Shown here: positions 32,621 to 44,470 of the stretch, piece by piece
How the letters are laid out: every line of letters begins with the position of its first letter
How positions within the stretch are numbered: the stretch's first letter is position 1
DNA from: Dipteris shenzhenensis
Lineage: Eukaryota > Polypodiophyta > Polypodiopsida > Gleicheniales
Length of the DNA: 64,000 nt
Assembly (NCBI GenBank): GCA_047967505.1
Contig: CM106540.1
Reading direction: 5' to 3' (one strand)
Position numbers and translations under genes: made by a program
Notes under the pieces: model-generated
Databases searched by the model: none
Told to the model about the DNA's origin: nothing
What the model saw: the letters and a program-made list of their open reading frames with translations, nothing else

Positions 32621-33700
32621 AACTCAAAGAATCTCTCCTCTTTCAAGGATGGAATGAATAGAAAGAAATTCTCAATGCGATGGAAGGATCGCAGTGCCTC
32701 AATGGAAGGTAGAACCAAGCTTTGATAACATGACGAAATATGAAGAGGGGAGAGGAGAAGAATGGAGATGAGGAGAGAGGGAGTAGCTAGAGAGCACATC
32801 ACAAATGACTAACTGCACACTAGATTTAGTTGAAAATGTAGAATATATACAAACACTTTTAGCATTAGGGTTAGGGCATCTAACCCTTTCCTTTATAGCA
32901 GTCTATTGGGTTAGTACTATGCATGATCACATGATTTTGAGCATTATTTGTCAATAGGATGGCACTAGTCCCATTAACCACAAACTCACAATCTGTCTCA
33001 ATCGCACTGGTGCCATTCTTCACAATATCATATGATTATTGGGGAATGGCACCAATGCCATTCTTCTTTATGTTTGCTCTCATTGTGGGTGTAGTTTTTC
33101 ATAATGCGTATATGAAGTTGCTTCCCTTTGGTTCTTTTGTTAATAGAAGCTGCATTGTGGTTGTAATATTTCCTAATACATTTATGACTTTCTATTATAC
33201 ATTGAATTGTTGTTCTATCCATTTGAATTGTTCATTTTCTTGAGGTCGTTTCCCTTGTTTCTTGTTCAGAGTGTCTTGAGACAAGTGAAAAACAAAAACA
33301 TGTATCCACTCCTGACAACAAGGTGCCAGCAGTCAGAGTATAATTGGAAAGTAATCAGACTACAAATCTATCACGAGATGTGTAAAAAGAATAGAGAAAT
33401 CCTTGCAAAGGTAGTATGTTTCTTTTATGTTATGTTTTAGTAGAGAATACATCAATTCAATAACTCTCTCTTCAACAGAAGCTAATACAAGGTTTATATA
33501 GCCATCTGAGATCAGTCCGACTATTGTAAGGCAATAGTAAGTTTCAAAATGTAACAATCACATAGTCCAAAACATTATGTGGTGGATCAAGCCACTAAAG
33601 GTGTATTTATCCTATCCCATGGTAAGTGTCCATGTGGGTGGAGGCTATGCCTTCAATACATGGCACTTTCAGTGGAGAGGATTTTTTACAAAAAGTCAAG
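32618..33700. other. No gene; short palindrome cluster at 32,959-33,062
   Basis: No domain-bearing frame was seen. ATGGCACTAGTCCCATT (32,959-32,975), GCACTGGTGCCATT (33,004-33,017) and AATGGCACCAATGCCATT (33,045-33,062) are variants of one palindrome that recurs near 48.3 and 52.6 kb. Confidence 0.5.
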
Positions 33701-33769
33701 GACACAAACCCCTTTCTACTAGAAATACTCCTTCACGTGAACCTTGAAGGTATGTGAAGCATTGAGGTC

Positions 33770-34020
33770 AATCATTGTTCTCTGGGTGACTCAATTGCAT
33801 TATTAGTTATGATACCTAGAAGCTCTTGTCCTCTTGCCCATACTTCTTGACCTTCAAAGTTCATCAAGACCATCCCCCCGGCTCCATGTTGGCATGAAGG
33901 ACTAAAGGCCCCATCAAAATACAAAACAAAAGCTATTGGTGGTGTCTCCCTTTCATCATTAATGCCCTTCTTATATTTCTTTTCTTCTCTTAGATCCTCC
34001 TATCCTATGAGCAAATATGC
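33770..34020 (-). pseudogene. RNase H fragment of a Ty3/gypsy (Tat-like) element
   Basis: The minus-strand frame gives REEKKYKKGINDERETPPIA then FVLYFDGAFSPSCQHGAGGM and VLMNFEGQEVWARGQELLGI-ITNNAIES. YFDGA...G.GAG.VL...G and TNN.AE are the opening motifs of the RNase H domain that Tat-type gypsy elements carry in addition to the usual one. The rest of the domain is lost after a stop near 33,760. The plant gypsy pol at 35.3-38.4 kb is on the same strand but in the wrong order to be the same intact element. Confidence 0.55.
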
Positions 34021-34432
34021 CATAGTGGAGCTAGCTTCTATCTTCTTGGTATTGTATAATCACATTTGGCATCTCTTCTTTGCTATGCATTGCAAATTCG
34101 AACAATGCTACAATGAAGGGTGAAATATTGGAAGGTAGTCAAATCCTTCTTTGCAATCTCGCTCATCAAACATGAGTGCAATAGGTGAGCCCAACTTATG
34201 AGTATGCCCTTCTTGGCTGCACAAAGTACTACATAGGAATCCCTGCTCATTGTGTTTGGCTTTACCAAAAGCTACATCCTTTTGAGATCCACACCAACTG
34301 TTGGCGACAGCCTGTATCTTGCACATTACTAGCAAAGAAATAATTTTTTTGCGGTTCAGGCGGTCTGAATTCCTTGTGCATCTCACTATCTACATCCTTT
34401 TGGTATGCAACTTCCTCCTTAATCAAAGGCAA

Positions 34433-34800
34433 TTAAAAAACCTCCGAGATAATCTCAAGTGTCACCATGAGATTATTGCTTAACATACCTCCAGATTTTT
34501 GGAGAGCTTCATACTGTGCGAGAGGATCCTGTGGAGCCCTCTTGGATGTCCATAGAAGACTCACGTATTGAAGCAAGACAATCTTCTTCAACCATTTTTT
34601 GTTTTTGCTGAGGTCCAAAGAGACCTTGAAGTTGGCAAAACTGGCCATCACTATCTATTTCTTGAGTGGTGGCTAGCGGGTTTTGTCATCTGACTTTGTC
34701 TCTTCACTTTCCACAATAACGATCGCCTTCTCCTCATCTGGGCTCTTTCGGAGGCTCTTTCTTGTCAAAGTCAGGGACTTCTTGCTGCGACCCATGTCAT
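34433..34800 (-). pseudogene. Decayed Lys-rich coding stretch, unknown
   Basis: Minus-strand frames give MGRSKKSLTLTRKSLRKSPD-EEKAIVIVESEETK, a stop, then SLDLSKNKKWLKKIVLLQYV and QDPLAQYEALQKSGG. It has a basic N-terminus and helical texture. I recognise no family; it could be gag-like sequence of the RNase H-bearing element next to it. Confidence 0.3.
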
Positions 34801-35340
34801 CGTCTAGAAGAGCGGCTCTATGAAGGAGCTCTAGCAACGACTCTTATGGTTTGGAAGGCAATGGATTTGTGAGCCTCAAACTATGCTTTGGATCCATTTG
34901 AAGGGAAGTTTTTGTGGAGAAGTTGTTGTTCACTGGGCTTGTGTGGAGATTCTCTGGTTGTCTCACATGTATCGGACTAGTAGTTTGAAGTGGCGATTGG
35001 GGGTGATGATGCTATTTCTCATGGTGAGGGTGTTACTTGTGCAAGCGGCCTTGTCAAATTTAGCACCATGGAATCTGTGTACATATGGGTGTTGATGAGT
35101 CGGTACGGCAAATCCAGTATCCTCTGTGTCCTTGTGAGTCGGCAAGAAATGAGGTCGGATAGGCGGAAGGCCATTGGATTGCTTGTGCATAGGCTGAGCG
35201 TAGTCAGACTTTGTTGTGATTCATTTGGAGGATCGGAGTTAGACTGAATGGTCGAATCGTGGACACTAGAGTTAGACGAAAGTCAGACTAGAGTGGGTAG
35301 ATCGGACGCAGGATTGAATACATGAGCAAGGCGTCAGACC
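34801..35340. other. No gene recognised
   Basis: Somewhat richer in G, with repeated GTCAGAC/GACTAGAG-type words near 35,200-35,340. It may be the 3' non-coding part or LTR of the gypsy element that follows on the minus strand. Confidence 0.3.
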
Positions 35341-35344
35341 TCAG

Positions 35345-38300
35345 TCAGAATCCATAAAGTTGGAAAAGACACGTGCGGCATGTGTGAGGCAGACCATAGT
35401 CGAATTTGTTTAGTTTGGTCCCCATCAAAACCTTGGCGGAGTTCTCAGTCGATTTTGTCGGATTGTTTGGACTTCTGTTGAAAACACGTCGGACCATTGT
35501 TATCTTGTTGTTGATGGAGTCTTCTAGGGAAAGTTTGTTGTCAATTGCTACCTTGAGACTTCCTGCAACAAACTCCATGGGTACTACTGCTTCACAACAA
35601 CCATACACTAGCCTGAAAGGTGTCAATCCTGTGGCTACCTTGTGTGTTGTCCTTAGTGCCCAAACCACTAAGTCTAAATGCTGATCCCAATCCTTTGGGT
35701 GATCAGCAATTGTTCTTCTATAAACCTTTTTCATTAGCTTGTTAGAACTTTCAGCCAATCCATTGGCTTGTGGGTAATATGCTATGGATTTTTTGTGCAG
35801 CATCATGTGCATCTTGGTCATTTTTTTGATGGTTTTGTTTATGAAATGGATTCCCCTGTCAGATACAATCTCAATGGGAACACCAAATTTGATTACAATA
35901 TTATGATACAAAAAATGTGCAACTGTTCTAGCTTTGCATATCTTCAATGCTACACCCTCAACCCATTTAGTGCAATAATCAGTAGCACCAAGAATATATT
36001 GACTACCTAAGAATTTGGTTGCAGGTTCAATTGGTCCAATAAAGTCCAATCCCCACTTTTGAAAAAGTCCCAGTGGAAGAATAGGCTAATGTGGCATTCT
36101 GTCACTATCCATTGGTATGTCATCCCTTTGACATGACAAGCATGATTTGGCATAATTGTGTGCATCTTTTAATACTTGTGTTGCTCAGAGTCTTGGACAT
36201 ACCTTCTGATGACCTGGTCAATGCCTCTTCTATACAACACTTTAGCAATAATAAGGAAAGTTCTTCTTTGCAATACTAACTTCTTTCTTTGATCCCCATT
36301 CAATGTTTCTAGGATTAGTCCATCAGTAAGAAAAAATAACATCTTGTCATACCAATTTGTTGGTTCTTCTATCCTTACCATAAATATACCTGCATTAAGG
36401 AGTTCATATAGCCTGATGCCAGTTGGAGATTCTCTTGACTATAGTCTGCTCAAATAATCAGCTATGGCATGTTGTTTCCCTGGTCTATGTACCACAATGT
36501 AATCAAACTCCTATAACAAAAGCATCCATCTTGTAAGCCTTCTTGTTAGTTGTTATTTATTGACCAAATAAATCAAAGCTTGGTGGTCAACATGAAAATT
36601 TACCTTATTAGCCAATAAATAATGCCTAAACTTATGCAATGCATAAATCATACCAAGTGCCTCTCTTTCTGTGACTGCATAGTTTCTCTCATGTTTTTTA
36701 AAGATCCTGCAAATGTGCGCATTTTCCAAGCAAAAACCTACGAGCAGAAAAGTCCAAGCGATAATGTTTGACACCAACCATGCTAGTATATTTCTCAAAG
36801 GAATATACAATTCGTTCTTAATTTCTCATTCATGGAACCATATACTTACTTATTAATCATTATAACCCTCATTTTAAAGAACATCATCTATATATGAACA
36901 AATAGTGAACACTTTAGAAACTCCTATAAATCCCTCCCTACCATACTCTCTTTTGAGGATTATGGTAATTCAATCAATTTAAAAAGGTTTTCCTTAGCTT
37001 TAGCAATCCCATATTTGAAGTATTGAGAAGCTCTCATGTAACAATGTATACCATATTCCTTGTTATTGAAAATCTCATAATTGAAGGCATTATTATTGAT
37101 CATAAATTAATCCCTAATATATGGGAAGGCAAAGGAGGTATTTTCAAAATATTCCCAATTCTCCAAACCTAAGTACTTTTAAGGAAATGTGGTCCTAATG
37201 AACTCCTTCCTACCATAATATGAATTAGGAAAAAGTTGCAACTCTCATATACATCTTGAAATTTCTAATTTATCTCTTATACCTATAGGAATTATGATTT
37301 TAAGCCTATCATTGCATAGATCATGAAATTTTGAATATTTTTCCATTTTACAGCTCCTCAATCAGGGCTAAGGAGCAAAAGTTATGACCCATTCTTGTAG
37401 GCTCTCCAAGGGTATTCTATCAGCAGAAGAGTGTTGGGGCAAGGTCTTCAAACCATATTCCTCTAGCAGAATACACTCAGAGGCTCTATTAAAAAGAAGC
37501 TATATATATATATTTTAGCTCATCCTGAGGAGCTGTAAGGAGGATATTTGCTCAAAATTTCATGATCCAACCAATGGTGAAAGGAAAAGAAAGGATATTT
37601 GAAAGTCATAAAATAAGTCACCATTTGGACATTATATATGTATATTATATAAAGGTATATTTATATCTATCTTTGATCATCAATATTTCGTATTTACTTA
37701 CATATTCCTTAAATAATTTGGAATTTTGTGCTCCACAAAAATGACTTGAGCCTATATATATTGACCCCTCCCACCTTTTGTCCGCTCGTCGTCGCTCGGG
37801 GGCTTTTGCTCAGAAAATGGAAACTCCCAGATCTTGCTTGCATAGTAGATAGGTCTAAATCATTTTGGTGTTTTATGTTGCATTAGGACTACACTAACTA
37901 CCGAATCTGAACATCCACAAATACTTCAAAAGGAAGAGACCAATTAGGGGGTTGTAGGATAGGTGCCACCATAAGCATCTTTTTCAAAATGCTGAATGCA
38001 TATTCTTGAGGATTTCCCCAAATGAATGGTTCGATATTTCTAGTGAGCTTTGTGAGAAGATAACAAATATCTACAAGGTATCTTAGAAATTTCAATGGCA
38101 TTTGATTTGACCTATAAATCTTTGAAGTTGTTTGATGTTTTTTGGGGCTTTTGCATTTTGAATTGCTGAAACCTTGTTGGGATCAATCTCCATACCTTAT
38201 TGGGAGATAATATGTCCTAGTAGTATTCCCCTACTAATAACAAAAGCACACTTTGCTAGAATTAAACTAAGACCAGCAACTCTGCATCTAGCAAAGCATA

Positions 38301-38395
38301 ATGCTAAGTGATTCAAGTGTTCCACCATCTTTCCCAAAACTGAGAAATCATCCAAAAATACCTTTGCATCTACGTCCACATCCAATTTTTTTGGA
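35345..38395 (-). mobile_element. Ty3/gypsy pol (RT, RNase H, integrase), decayed and interrupted
   Basis: In minus-strand order: an RT palm fragment with VFLDDFSVLG (YLDD-type box) and NHLALCFARCRVAGLSLILA at 38,385-38,197; the RT end FIWGNPQEYAFSILKKML...PFEVFVDV at 38,101-37,910; an insertion; RNase H (ERNYAVTEREALGMIYALHK, NFHVDHQALIYLVNK) at 36,720-36,553; a VHRPGKQHAIADYLSRL link; the integrase N-terminal region (36,381-36,169); and the integrase core at 36,049-35,345 (LDFIGPI..ATDYCTKWVEG, IVSDRGIHF, NGLAESSNK). RT motifs upstream of the DD box are missing because homology stops at about 38,395. Stops and shifts make it inactive. Confidence 0.85.
36730..37895. mobile_element. About 1.1-kb insertion inside the gypsy pol
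   Basis: The polyprotein reading is broken between VFVDV (37,905) and RIFKKHERNYAVTER (about 36,720), where an uninterrupted gypsy protein would have only a few tens of residues. The intervening DNA is AT-rich without recognised motifs, except GC-richer CCGCTCGTCGTCGCTCGG near 37,780. The ends and any target duplication could not be fixed. Confidence 0.5.
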
Positions 38396-38524
38396 TATGC
38401 AATGAATGATAGTCATATTAGACCTGAATGGCTTGCTATTGAGTTGCTGCTTATTCAAGTCACCAATACATCTGTCTATTATGTATGGCAAAAATAGTTA
38501 TATGGTTATTCATCCTAGGTGCAT

Positions 38525-38965
38525 AAAATTCATATAATTCTTGCTACAAGGATTTAATGTAGGTATCTGGTCAATTGTGATGGATCATAATGTACTTGAT
38601 ATGGTAGGAAAGCTACAAAATTATGTAAATGAGAGCCTCCCTTTCTTTGTTATATGGTCTCAGTAGCAAGGATGCTACACTTATAGCAAGATGAGGATAA
38701 ATAGGCCTGACAAGGTTGGCATTGAGGCAATGTTCAAACCCTTTGTAAACATCTCAAAAGCATTTGGATGTGATACTAGAAGGACAATCCTTGTTGATGA
38801 CTCCCCATACAAGGCTTGCATCAGTCCTCTATCAAATTGAATATTTCCTTCTGCTTTGATATACAATACAAGGAGGATAACATTCTATTGGGAGAGTTGA
38901 TTCCTTACTTACTATAGCTCAATGAAGTTGAAGATGTGTGCATCATGATCAAGAAAAATTGGTAT
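38525..38965 (+). pseudogene. FCP1/NIF-type (HAD family) phosphatase relic
   Basis: Plus-strand translation with a few stops and one shift gives GFNVGIWSIVMDHNVLDMVG, LPFFVIWSQ, RPDKVGIEAMFKPFVNISKA, RRTILVDDSPYKACISPLSN, then in another frame QYKEDNILLGELIPYL and LNEVEDVCIMIKKNW. The order F.VGIWS...N...v..l, lLF.WdQ, TiLvDDSPYKa..nP.n.i.P and D..L..L.pyL..L....DV..fI..N is that of the CTD-phosphatase-like NIF domain. VDDSPYK is HAD motif IV with its acidic pair. The N-terminal DxDxT nucleophile motif is not visible. Probably a captured or processed host-gene fragment. Confidence 0.7.
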
Positions 38966-39239
38966 GCATAGTTGCCTATGATGAAAGGGCATCAAGATCT
39001 CAACCTAGTCCAGAAAGTTCTTGACGAATAAAGGGAGGAAAATCATGCATGGTCAAGAATAGAATACAAAATATGAAAGCTTCCTTTTGCAAACCAACTG
39101 AGAGAGAGGGCTATATGTGATAGTACAAAACCAAAGGGTGTACACCCTCGGCCAATCCATAGCGGTGATGGCCATGTGCCAAAACTCAATGCATCCCAAA
39201 TAATACTTTTAAGGAATGCTCCATGACTATCTAGAATGC

Positions 39240-39970
39240 ATGCTGCGCAAGTTTCTCAGTTGGCTATAGACCTAGGGTACAAAGGTTGCTATATCAAGAA
39301 ACATATTGCTAAGGCCTACATAGACAGACTACAAAATGCGTATTTTCCATGAAGGTACATATGTCAAATTATTATTTGATTGTTCTCAAGTGACTATAAC
39401 TGTTTTTTAAGCTAATTGGACTTGTCTTTTGTGTTGTAGAGAGATATACCCTCACATAATGCTTAAGTAGGTACATACCAGAATGGGATCCATTTGGACC
39501 ACCAAAGTTACCTATCCCTATTAACGAAGTTTTTTGCATTATAGATGTGGTTTACGAGGTGCATAAGTCAACCATTGCAGGTGCTAGCTTGGGCTTGTTT
39601 GTGCATGACTCCCTCAAGAGAGGGACTACTATTCTTCATTATGGAGGTGACAAGTACTCCGACAGAGACTAGAAAGAATTATGTGGAGTCCATCCAAGGC
39701 TAAACAATTACTCCATCCAAGAGGACCCTACTATCCCTATGAAGGATATGGTGCATATTTTGGTGATGTTCAATATGGAAATGTGGTAGGGTTTATCAAT
39801 AGCAACAAAAATATCAATGCAAAGACAAACGTTTATTATGTATTTTCCCCTGATGTTCCACCTTGGTCCAACCCCATGATGAAGATAGATATTGCAAAAT
39901 ATGATCACATTTGTATTGAATCCATAGATGATATTGTGATGCCAAAAATTGATATTTTTTATTTGGCATT
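39240..39970 (+). pseudogene. SET-domain protein relic
   Basis: The stretch 39,240-39,354 encodes AAQVSQLAIDLGYKGCYIKK then HIAKAYIDRLQNAYF and ends at an AAG/GTACAT donor-like site; an acceptor TTGTAG/AG lies at about 39,440. From there the frame gives PEWDPFGPPKLPIPINEVF, then EVHKSTIAGASLGLFVHDSL and KRGTTILHYGGDKYSDRD (39,574-39,671). That is the SET-N pattern S.iaGaGlGlF....i..Gt.i..Y.G. After a stop and a shift near 39,730, GAYFGDVQYGNVVGFINSNK..NVYYVF follows (SET-C core, cf. G...RFINHS). The catalytic Tyr/ELxxDY end is not preserved. The visible splice sites argue for DNA-level capture or local gene decay. Confidence 0.7.
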
Positions 39971-41160
39971 CGTATTGTTTTCTTCTATGTTTCATAAGAG
40001 TTACAGTTGTGATAATTTCTCACTAACAAACACATTTTGCTACTCTAATCGAGGGTTGGGTATCAGGAGATTAGCACAGCAACAATCAGAACCTAGCTGT
40101 GATAGAGTTTGAGCTATGGTGAATAGAGATTCATAAATAAATCAACTATTAGCAATGGAACCCAGCTAGTGTGTGAGCTATGGTGAAAGAGATCAAATCA
40201 GTCAAAGACATAGTCTGTGGCATATGAACCGCTCAAGAATAATGCAAGCACTATAACAACCAAAACAAAGCTATTACATGTAGTATGGACTATGGTGGTC
40301 GGAGATCAATCAATCAACCACAGTTACGGTTTTTGAGCCGCTAGAGAATAATCCTAGCTATGGCTAGCAAAAAAAACAACCCAATTCGATGGTGGAACAG
40401 GAACTTCCCCAACTCACATCATCACCAACAGAGGCAAAAAATCAAAAGTCTGCATTTCATTAAAATCCGATCAAAATAGGTCAAGAATATGAGCTATGGT
40501 GACTATAATTTGTTTTGGAATAGTAATCCTTTAGTATGTAGATTCCTAAAGTGTAAACAACATCACAACCGTAGAATATTGAGTACATTTTTAAAGGTTG
40601 ACCTTCAATCAAACACACCCAAACTTTTCAATTACACATAAGATTATGCAATGATTCAATGGCTACGTTCATCACCAAAATGAATTGAAGAGGTAGAACA
40701 TAGTCTAGATGTTCTGTGTCTCCTCAAATCTAGAAACAAATGTAAGGGTGCATTCAACATAAAATCATAACTACAACTACACCACAAAATAATGCAAACG
40801 AAAGTACACAGGTAGAGAACTACTGCAAGTACAATTCCATTACATGTGTCCCGAACTAATCCAGGAAATAATCAACAAAACATACTCGACCTATGGCTGG
40901 AATAGAAAAATCCTGCCTAGAAGTAAAAAATTCCTAGCACAAAGCTTAGTGTGAAATAGTTCAAGCAACTATAACACACATCACCTTTTGCATAGGCTTC
41001 CTTGGTAGCCGGTTTTGCAGTGCTCTTTGAGCTCTTGCATATAGGTGAACTCTGCAACAGTTCTTATTAGATGCCAGTGGGGGGCTTATGCTAAAGGGTC
41101 ATAACCAAGTCATGTGACAATTGATTATGCCAAGGATCAAGCCTATAATCGAATGATGAT
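39971..41160. other. No gene; degenerate GAGCTATGGTGA repeats
   Basis: The phrase (T)GAGCTATGGTGA or a close variant recurs at about 40,110, 40,175, 40,290 and 40,491, with CTATGGCT-type relatives at 40,356 and 40,892. No open frame was recognised. Confidence 0.5.
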
Positions 41161-41166
41161 AGCTGT

Positions 41167-42250
41167 GTGTCGGGAGTAGCCAAAAGGCTATACAAGGTTA
41201 ATGTGTATGCATTGAGGAACCAATGCCAAAAAATTGTCAGTGAAAATGACTATACATGGGTGGCATATGTGTGTGCAAATGTGTGCAACAATCCTAAATC
41301 TAAAAGAGGAGAACTCTGCCAATTGTCACAATGGGGTGGTGAACTATCAAATGCCAGTATAACTAAGCTGGTATTAGCTGTTTGAATGTGTATATCAATG
41401 ATAGAACCACATGGATTGACACCGGTGGGAACTAACTGGGTAATGCGGAAATGGCTGACTTGGCTTGGTGGAGTTGGATCTCCTCTATAGCAGTGCTAGT
41501 TAGACTCTGTAGTCTTATGACTGTAGTTGTTTGAGAGTTTCATTCTCTGTCATTTCAACCTTTTGTCTTTTACTTTCGCATCACAATATTTCTCATATTA
41601 TGCATGACATGAATTTAAATAAAGTGCTCCATAGTCTTTCTAATTAGTTCCCCACGGCTATGTATTTCCTGACATGATATCCTTTGCAATGTTTCAGCAT
41701 GCAAACAATCCATAATTAGGAATGAATGTGGAGATGACACAATCTCTTTCGGAGCACTAAATGACATCCCAAATGTTGAACCCCCTTTGCAAGACTCTTA
41801 TCACAATCGAACAGCTCTAGTTCCCACAGTAGAGAATTTAATTGCTGATGGGAACCCGCTACCCATATTGCACATAGGGAATCTTTGCAAATATGTTCGA
41901 TACCACTTTGCCTTCGAGGGAAGGCTGCTCATAAAATATGGCATGTACAAGCCTAGGGGTGTTCACTGATTGTTACAATTGCCAAACAATTACATTAGTT
42001 GTCCCACACACTTATGCCCAGCAATTTAGAGAGAGGTTGATTCTTGAGTCTTTCTATCAGATCAAGGGGGCATCTGTTGTCCCTAAGGCAACAAGTGGCA
42101 AAGGATTTGAACATGCAACTATTCTCTTCATGTGAAAGTAATGATGCCAATTGTGAGAGGGGACCCTTCTATGGAATCATAACCCTTTTCCATGAGACCT
42201 CAATAGCTTCCTATTTTCCTTGGGCTTCATCGATCATAGACTTGCAATAG
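41167..42250 (+). pseudogene. Coding-like fragments, unknown
   Basis: Two plus-strand stretches look protein-like. One is 41,167-41,385 (YTWVAYVCANVCNNPKSKRG, QLSQWGGELSNASITKL). The other is about 41,697-41,969 (GDDTISFGALNDIPNVEPPL, ADGNPLPILHIGNLCKYV), continuing in another frame to 42,135 (YQIKGASVVPKATSGKGFEH). I cannot name a family. Neighbouring captured-gene relics make a further captured fragment plausible. Confidence 0.25.
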
Positions 42251-42533
42251 TTATAAAGGTACTGGCACATATTAACTAGATTTGTGAAAAAATTTGCCAT
42301 CAAATCTCCAAAAAAGAAGAGCTTGAATCCCTTATTTGCATCTAATAGAGAGCCTCAATTGTTAAAATGCAGGATAAAGCTAATAATATGAAAAAAAGTA
42401 GACACAAATCTAAGGAGGATGCACATCTCTATTTCTTACTCACATTGTGCTAATCAAGCTTTGGTTATTCTTTGCTAGCACATGAATTTCTTCTCAGCTA
42501 TTGGACCACATGGTTTTTTTCCTAACCACAACT

Positions 42534-42568
42534 AGGAAGTGGCTTTTGCCAGGCAAAAGCCACTTCCT
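42534..42568. repeat. 35-bp palindrome
   Basis: Perfect 17-bp arms (AGGAAGTGGCTTTTGCC) flank a single central A. Half-sites of the same word, AAAGCC(A)(A/C)TTC, followed by a TGTGGCC(A) or TATGGCC word, occur at about 42,726 and 42,835, making a small cluster. Confidence 0.9.
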
Positions 42569-44470
42569 GGATGTGGCCCACCAAACTTCAAATTGCCATA
42601 ACTTTCAATTTATACATTGAAAGTAGGTCATCTAGCATATCAAATCAATTAAAAAAACACAAGGAGTCTGTTGATGCTATTGGATGAGGCAAATTTTCTT
42701 TTCTAGCCAAAGACAAGAACAAGATTTCAACAGGAAAAAGCCAATTCCAAGGTGTGGCCACAAGCAAAAAAGTTTCCTCAAAGGTAATTTTTAAAGCCTG
42801 GGCTAGAGCCAAGACATCTCTTTCTCTTGGTGAAAGCCACTTCGCAACTATGGCCAAGCAAAAACATTTGCCTTAGATTCAAATTATTTTGAATTATATG
42901 TTCTATCACTATCTTGCAAAATTACTTCTTTTGTACCTCTTTCCATAATTGAAACACCCCTTTTCTATGTAAATATTCACTTTTCAAGGTAAAAATCCCT
43001 TATGTATGTATATTTTATGTAACTCCATGACATTAAAATTTGCCTTTTGTTGAACTCACATGCTATCTTAATAATGTTGGGTTACCTCCTCAAGCATGTA
43101 TGGGTGTATTGCTTAGGTCATCTAGATTATTGTTGATGGTAGACTCTTCAAATCTAAACTCAAGTTTTATCCAAAATCTTGGGGGAGCATATTTAATCCC
43201 TATACATGGGACTTGAGCTACTCCAAACATCCATAGATCATGTGTATGCTGATGTGGTGTAGTTGATGAGATGCTTGATTAGACCAAGATGAAATATCTA
43301 TGGGTAGAGACATGCTAGCATGTGATTGTTCATTTTGTCTACATCAAGCGAGCATCAAGCTTTGATCCAATGATATTAGGCTATAAGGATTTTGATAGGT
43401 CTTGGACACAAAACAAAGGAGGTGCTTGTGGAAGTTGCAAAATAAAATTGCGTAATAAGGGTGCATTACCAAGTGCATAGGCCGCATATAGGTCACCAAA
43501 AGAACTGCCTCTAGAACTAAATTTTGAAAGCTCAATAATGTTAAAACTATACAAAAAGCTTGCGTTGCTTGAAAGTTTCCTTTAAATCTAAATTTTAAAA
43601 GCTCACCAAAAGCTATAAGTTTACAAAAGTTCACCTTGCTTGAAAAAGCTTGCCAAAAATTGCATCCATGATGAGGACTGAATAGTGGTAACGTTTTCTT
43701 TTTCAAAAAGTCCAATTACATTTGAACATCCATTCAACTATGTTCCTGACGTTTGAATATTAAACAACTATCCTTTTTCAATGAGCGTAAGAATATTCAA
43801 GCTTGTTTGATGCAAGAATAAAACAATAAGGGATAGTAATATACACTCTCAAGAGTGTATCCTTTATGAGAGCATGCAACACATTGAGATTTTTTGACTT
43901 CACAATATTGGCTAAGCTTCCTGAGGGGAGCAAACATGAGAAATTGAAGGATGCCTTCATTAGCCAAGTTTGTGAGTAGGGATATGGGTAGAAGGGTTTG
44001 TGCCCTATATTTTTTAACATATGCATGATTTAGAAGTTTCCATGCTAGCCTTAAGAACTTATGTTGGTTGTAGGTCTTTGGAATCCTGCAGTTCACAAAC
44101 TTGAATGGGCAACTCACACAGTATCAGTGCTTGTGCTGTGGAGGAACCCAACCATTGATGTTGAATCCAAAGTTTGAGAAATATTAATATATTGTAGGAA
44201 ATCCTTCAAAAATTTGAATATTAAATCTTTGTTGTACAAAAGCCTTCTAGCAAGATATTAAGATTTCACAAATCCGTTAACATAAGATAAGTTGTCTACA
44301 GCCATTGATAAGTTTTTGAAATCTTAATATCTTTCTTCTTGTTGAAAAGCCTTTGTCTGGAATGGATCATTGTAAATACCATAGGTATGAATTATAAATA
44401 CCTTGGTATGGGGTGAGAGTTATTTGTGTATGGGATATTATGGGGTTTTTAAAAAATAGGAAGAGTGAGT
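42569..44470. other. No gene recognised
   Basis: AT-rich. The minus-strand frames at 43,344-43,715 and 43,797-44,117 lack recognisable motifs. Short AAAGCTTGCC/AAAGCTCACC words recur near 43,560-43,660. Confidence 0.35.

Noticed and set aside
32860-32885. Telomere-like TTAGGGTTAGGGC
   Set aside because: Only two units, and the same phrase occurs in a related LTR remnant at 29.63 kb, so it is part of that repeat.
36553-38101. Treating the gypsy RNase H and RT pieces as separate elements
   Set aside because: They are on one strand in the correct order, and the gap is explained by one inserted segment of about 1.1 kb.
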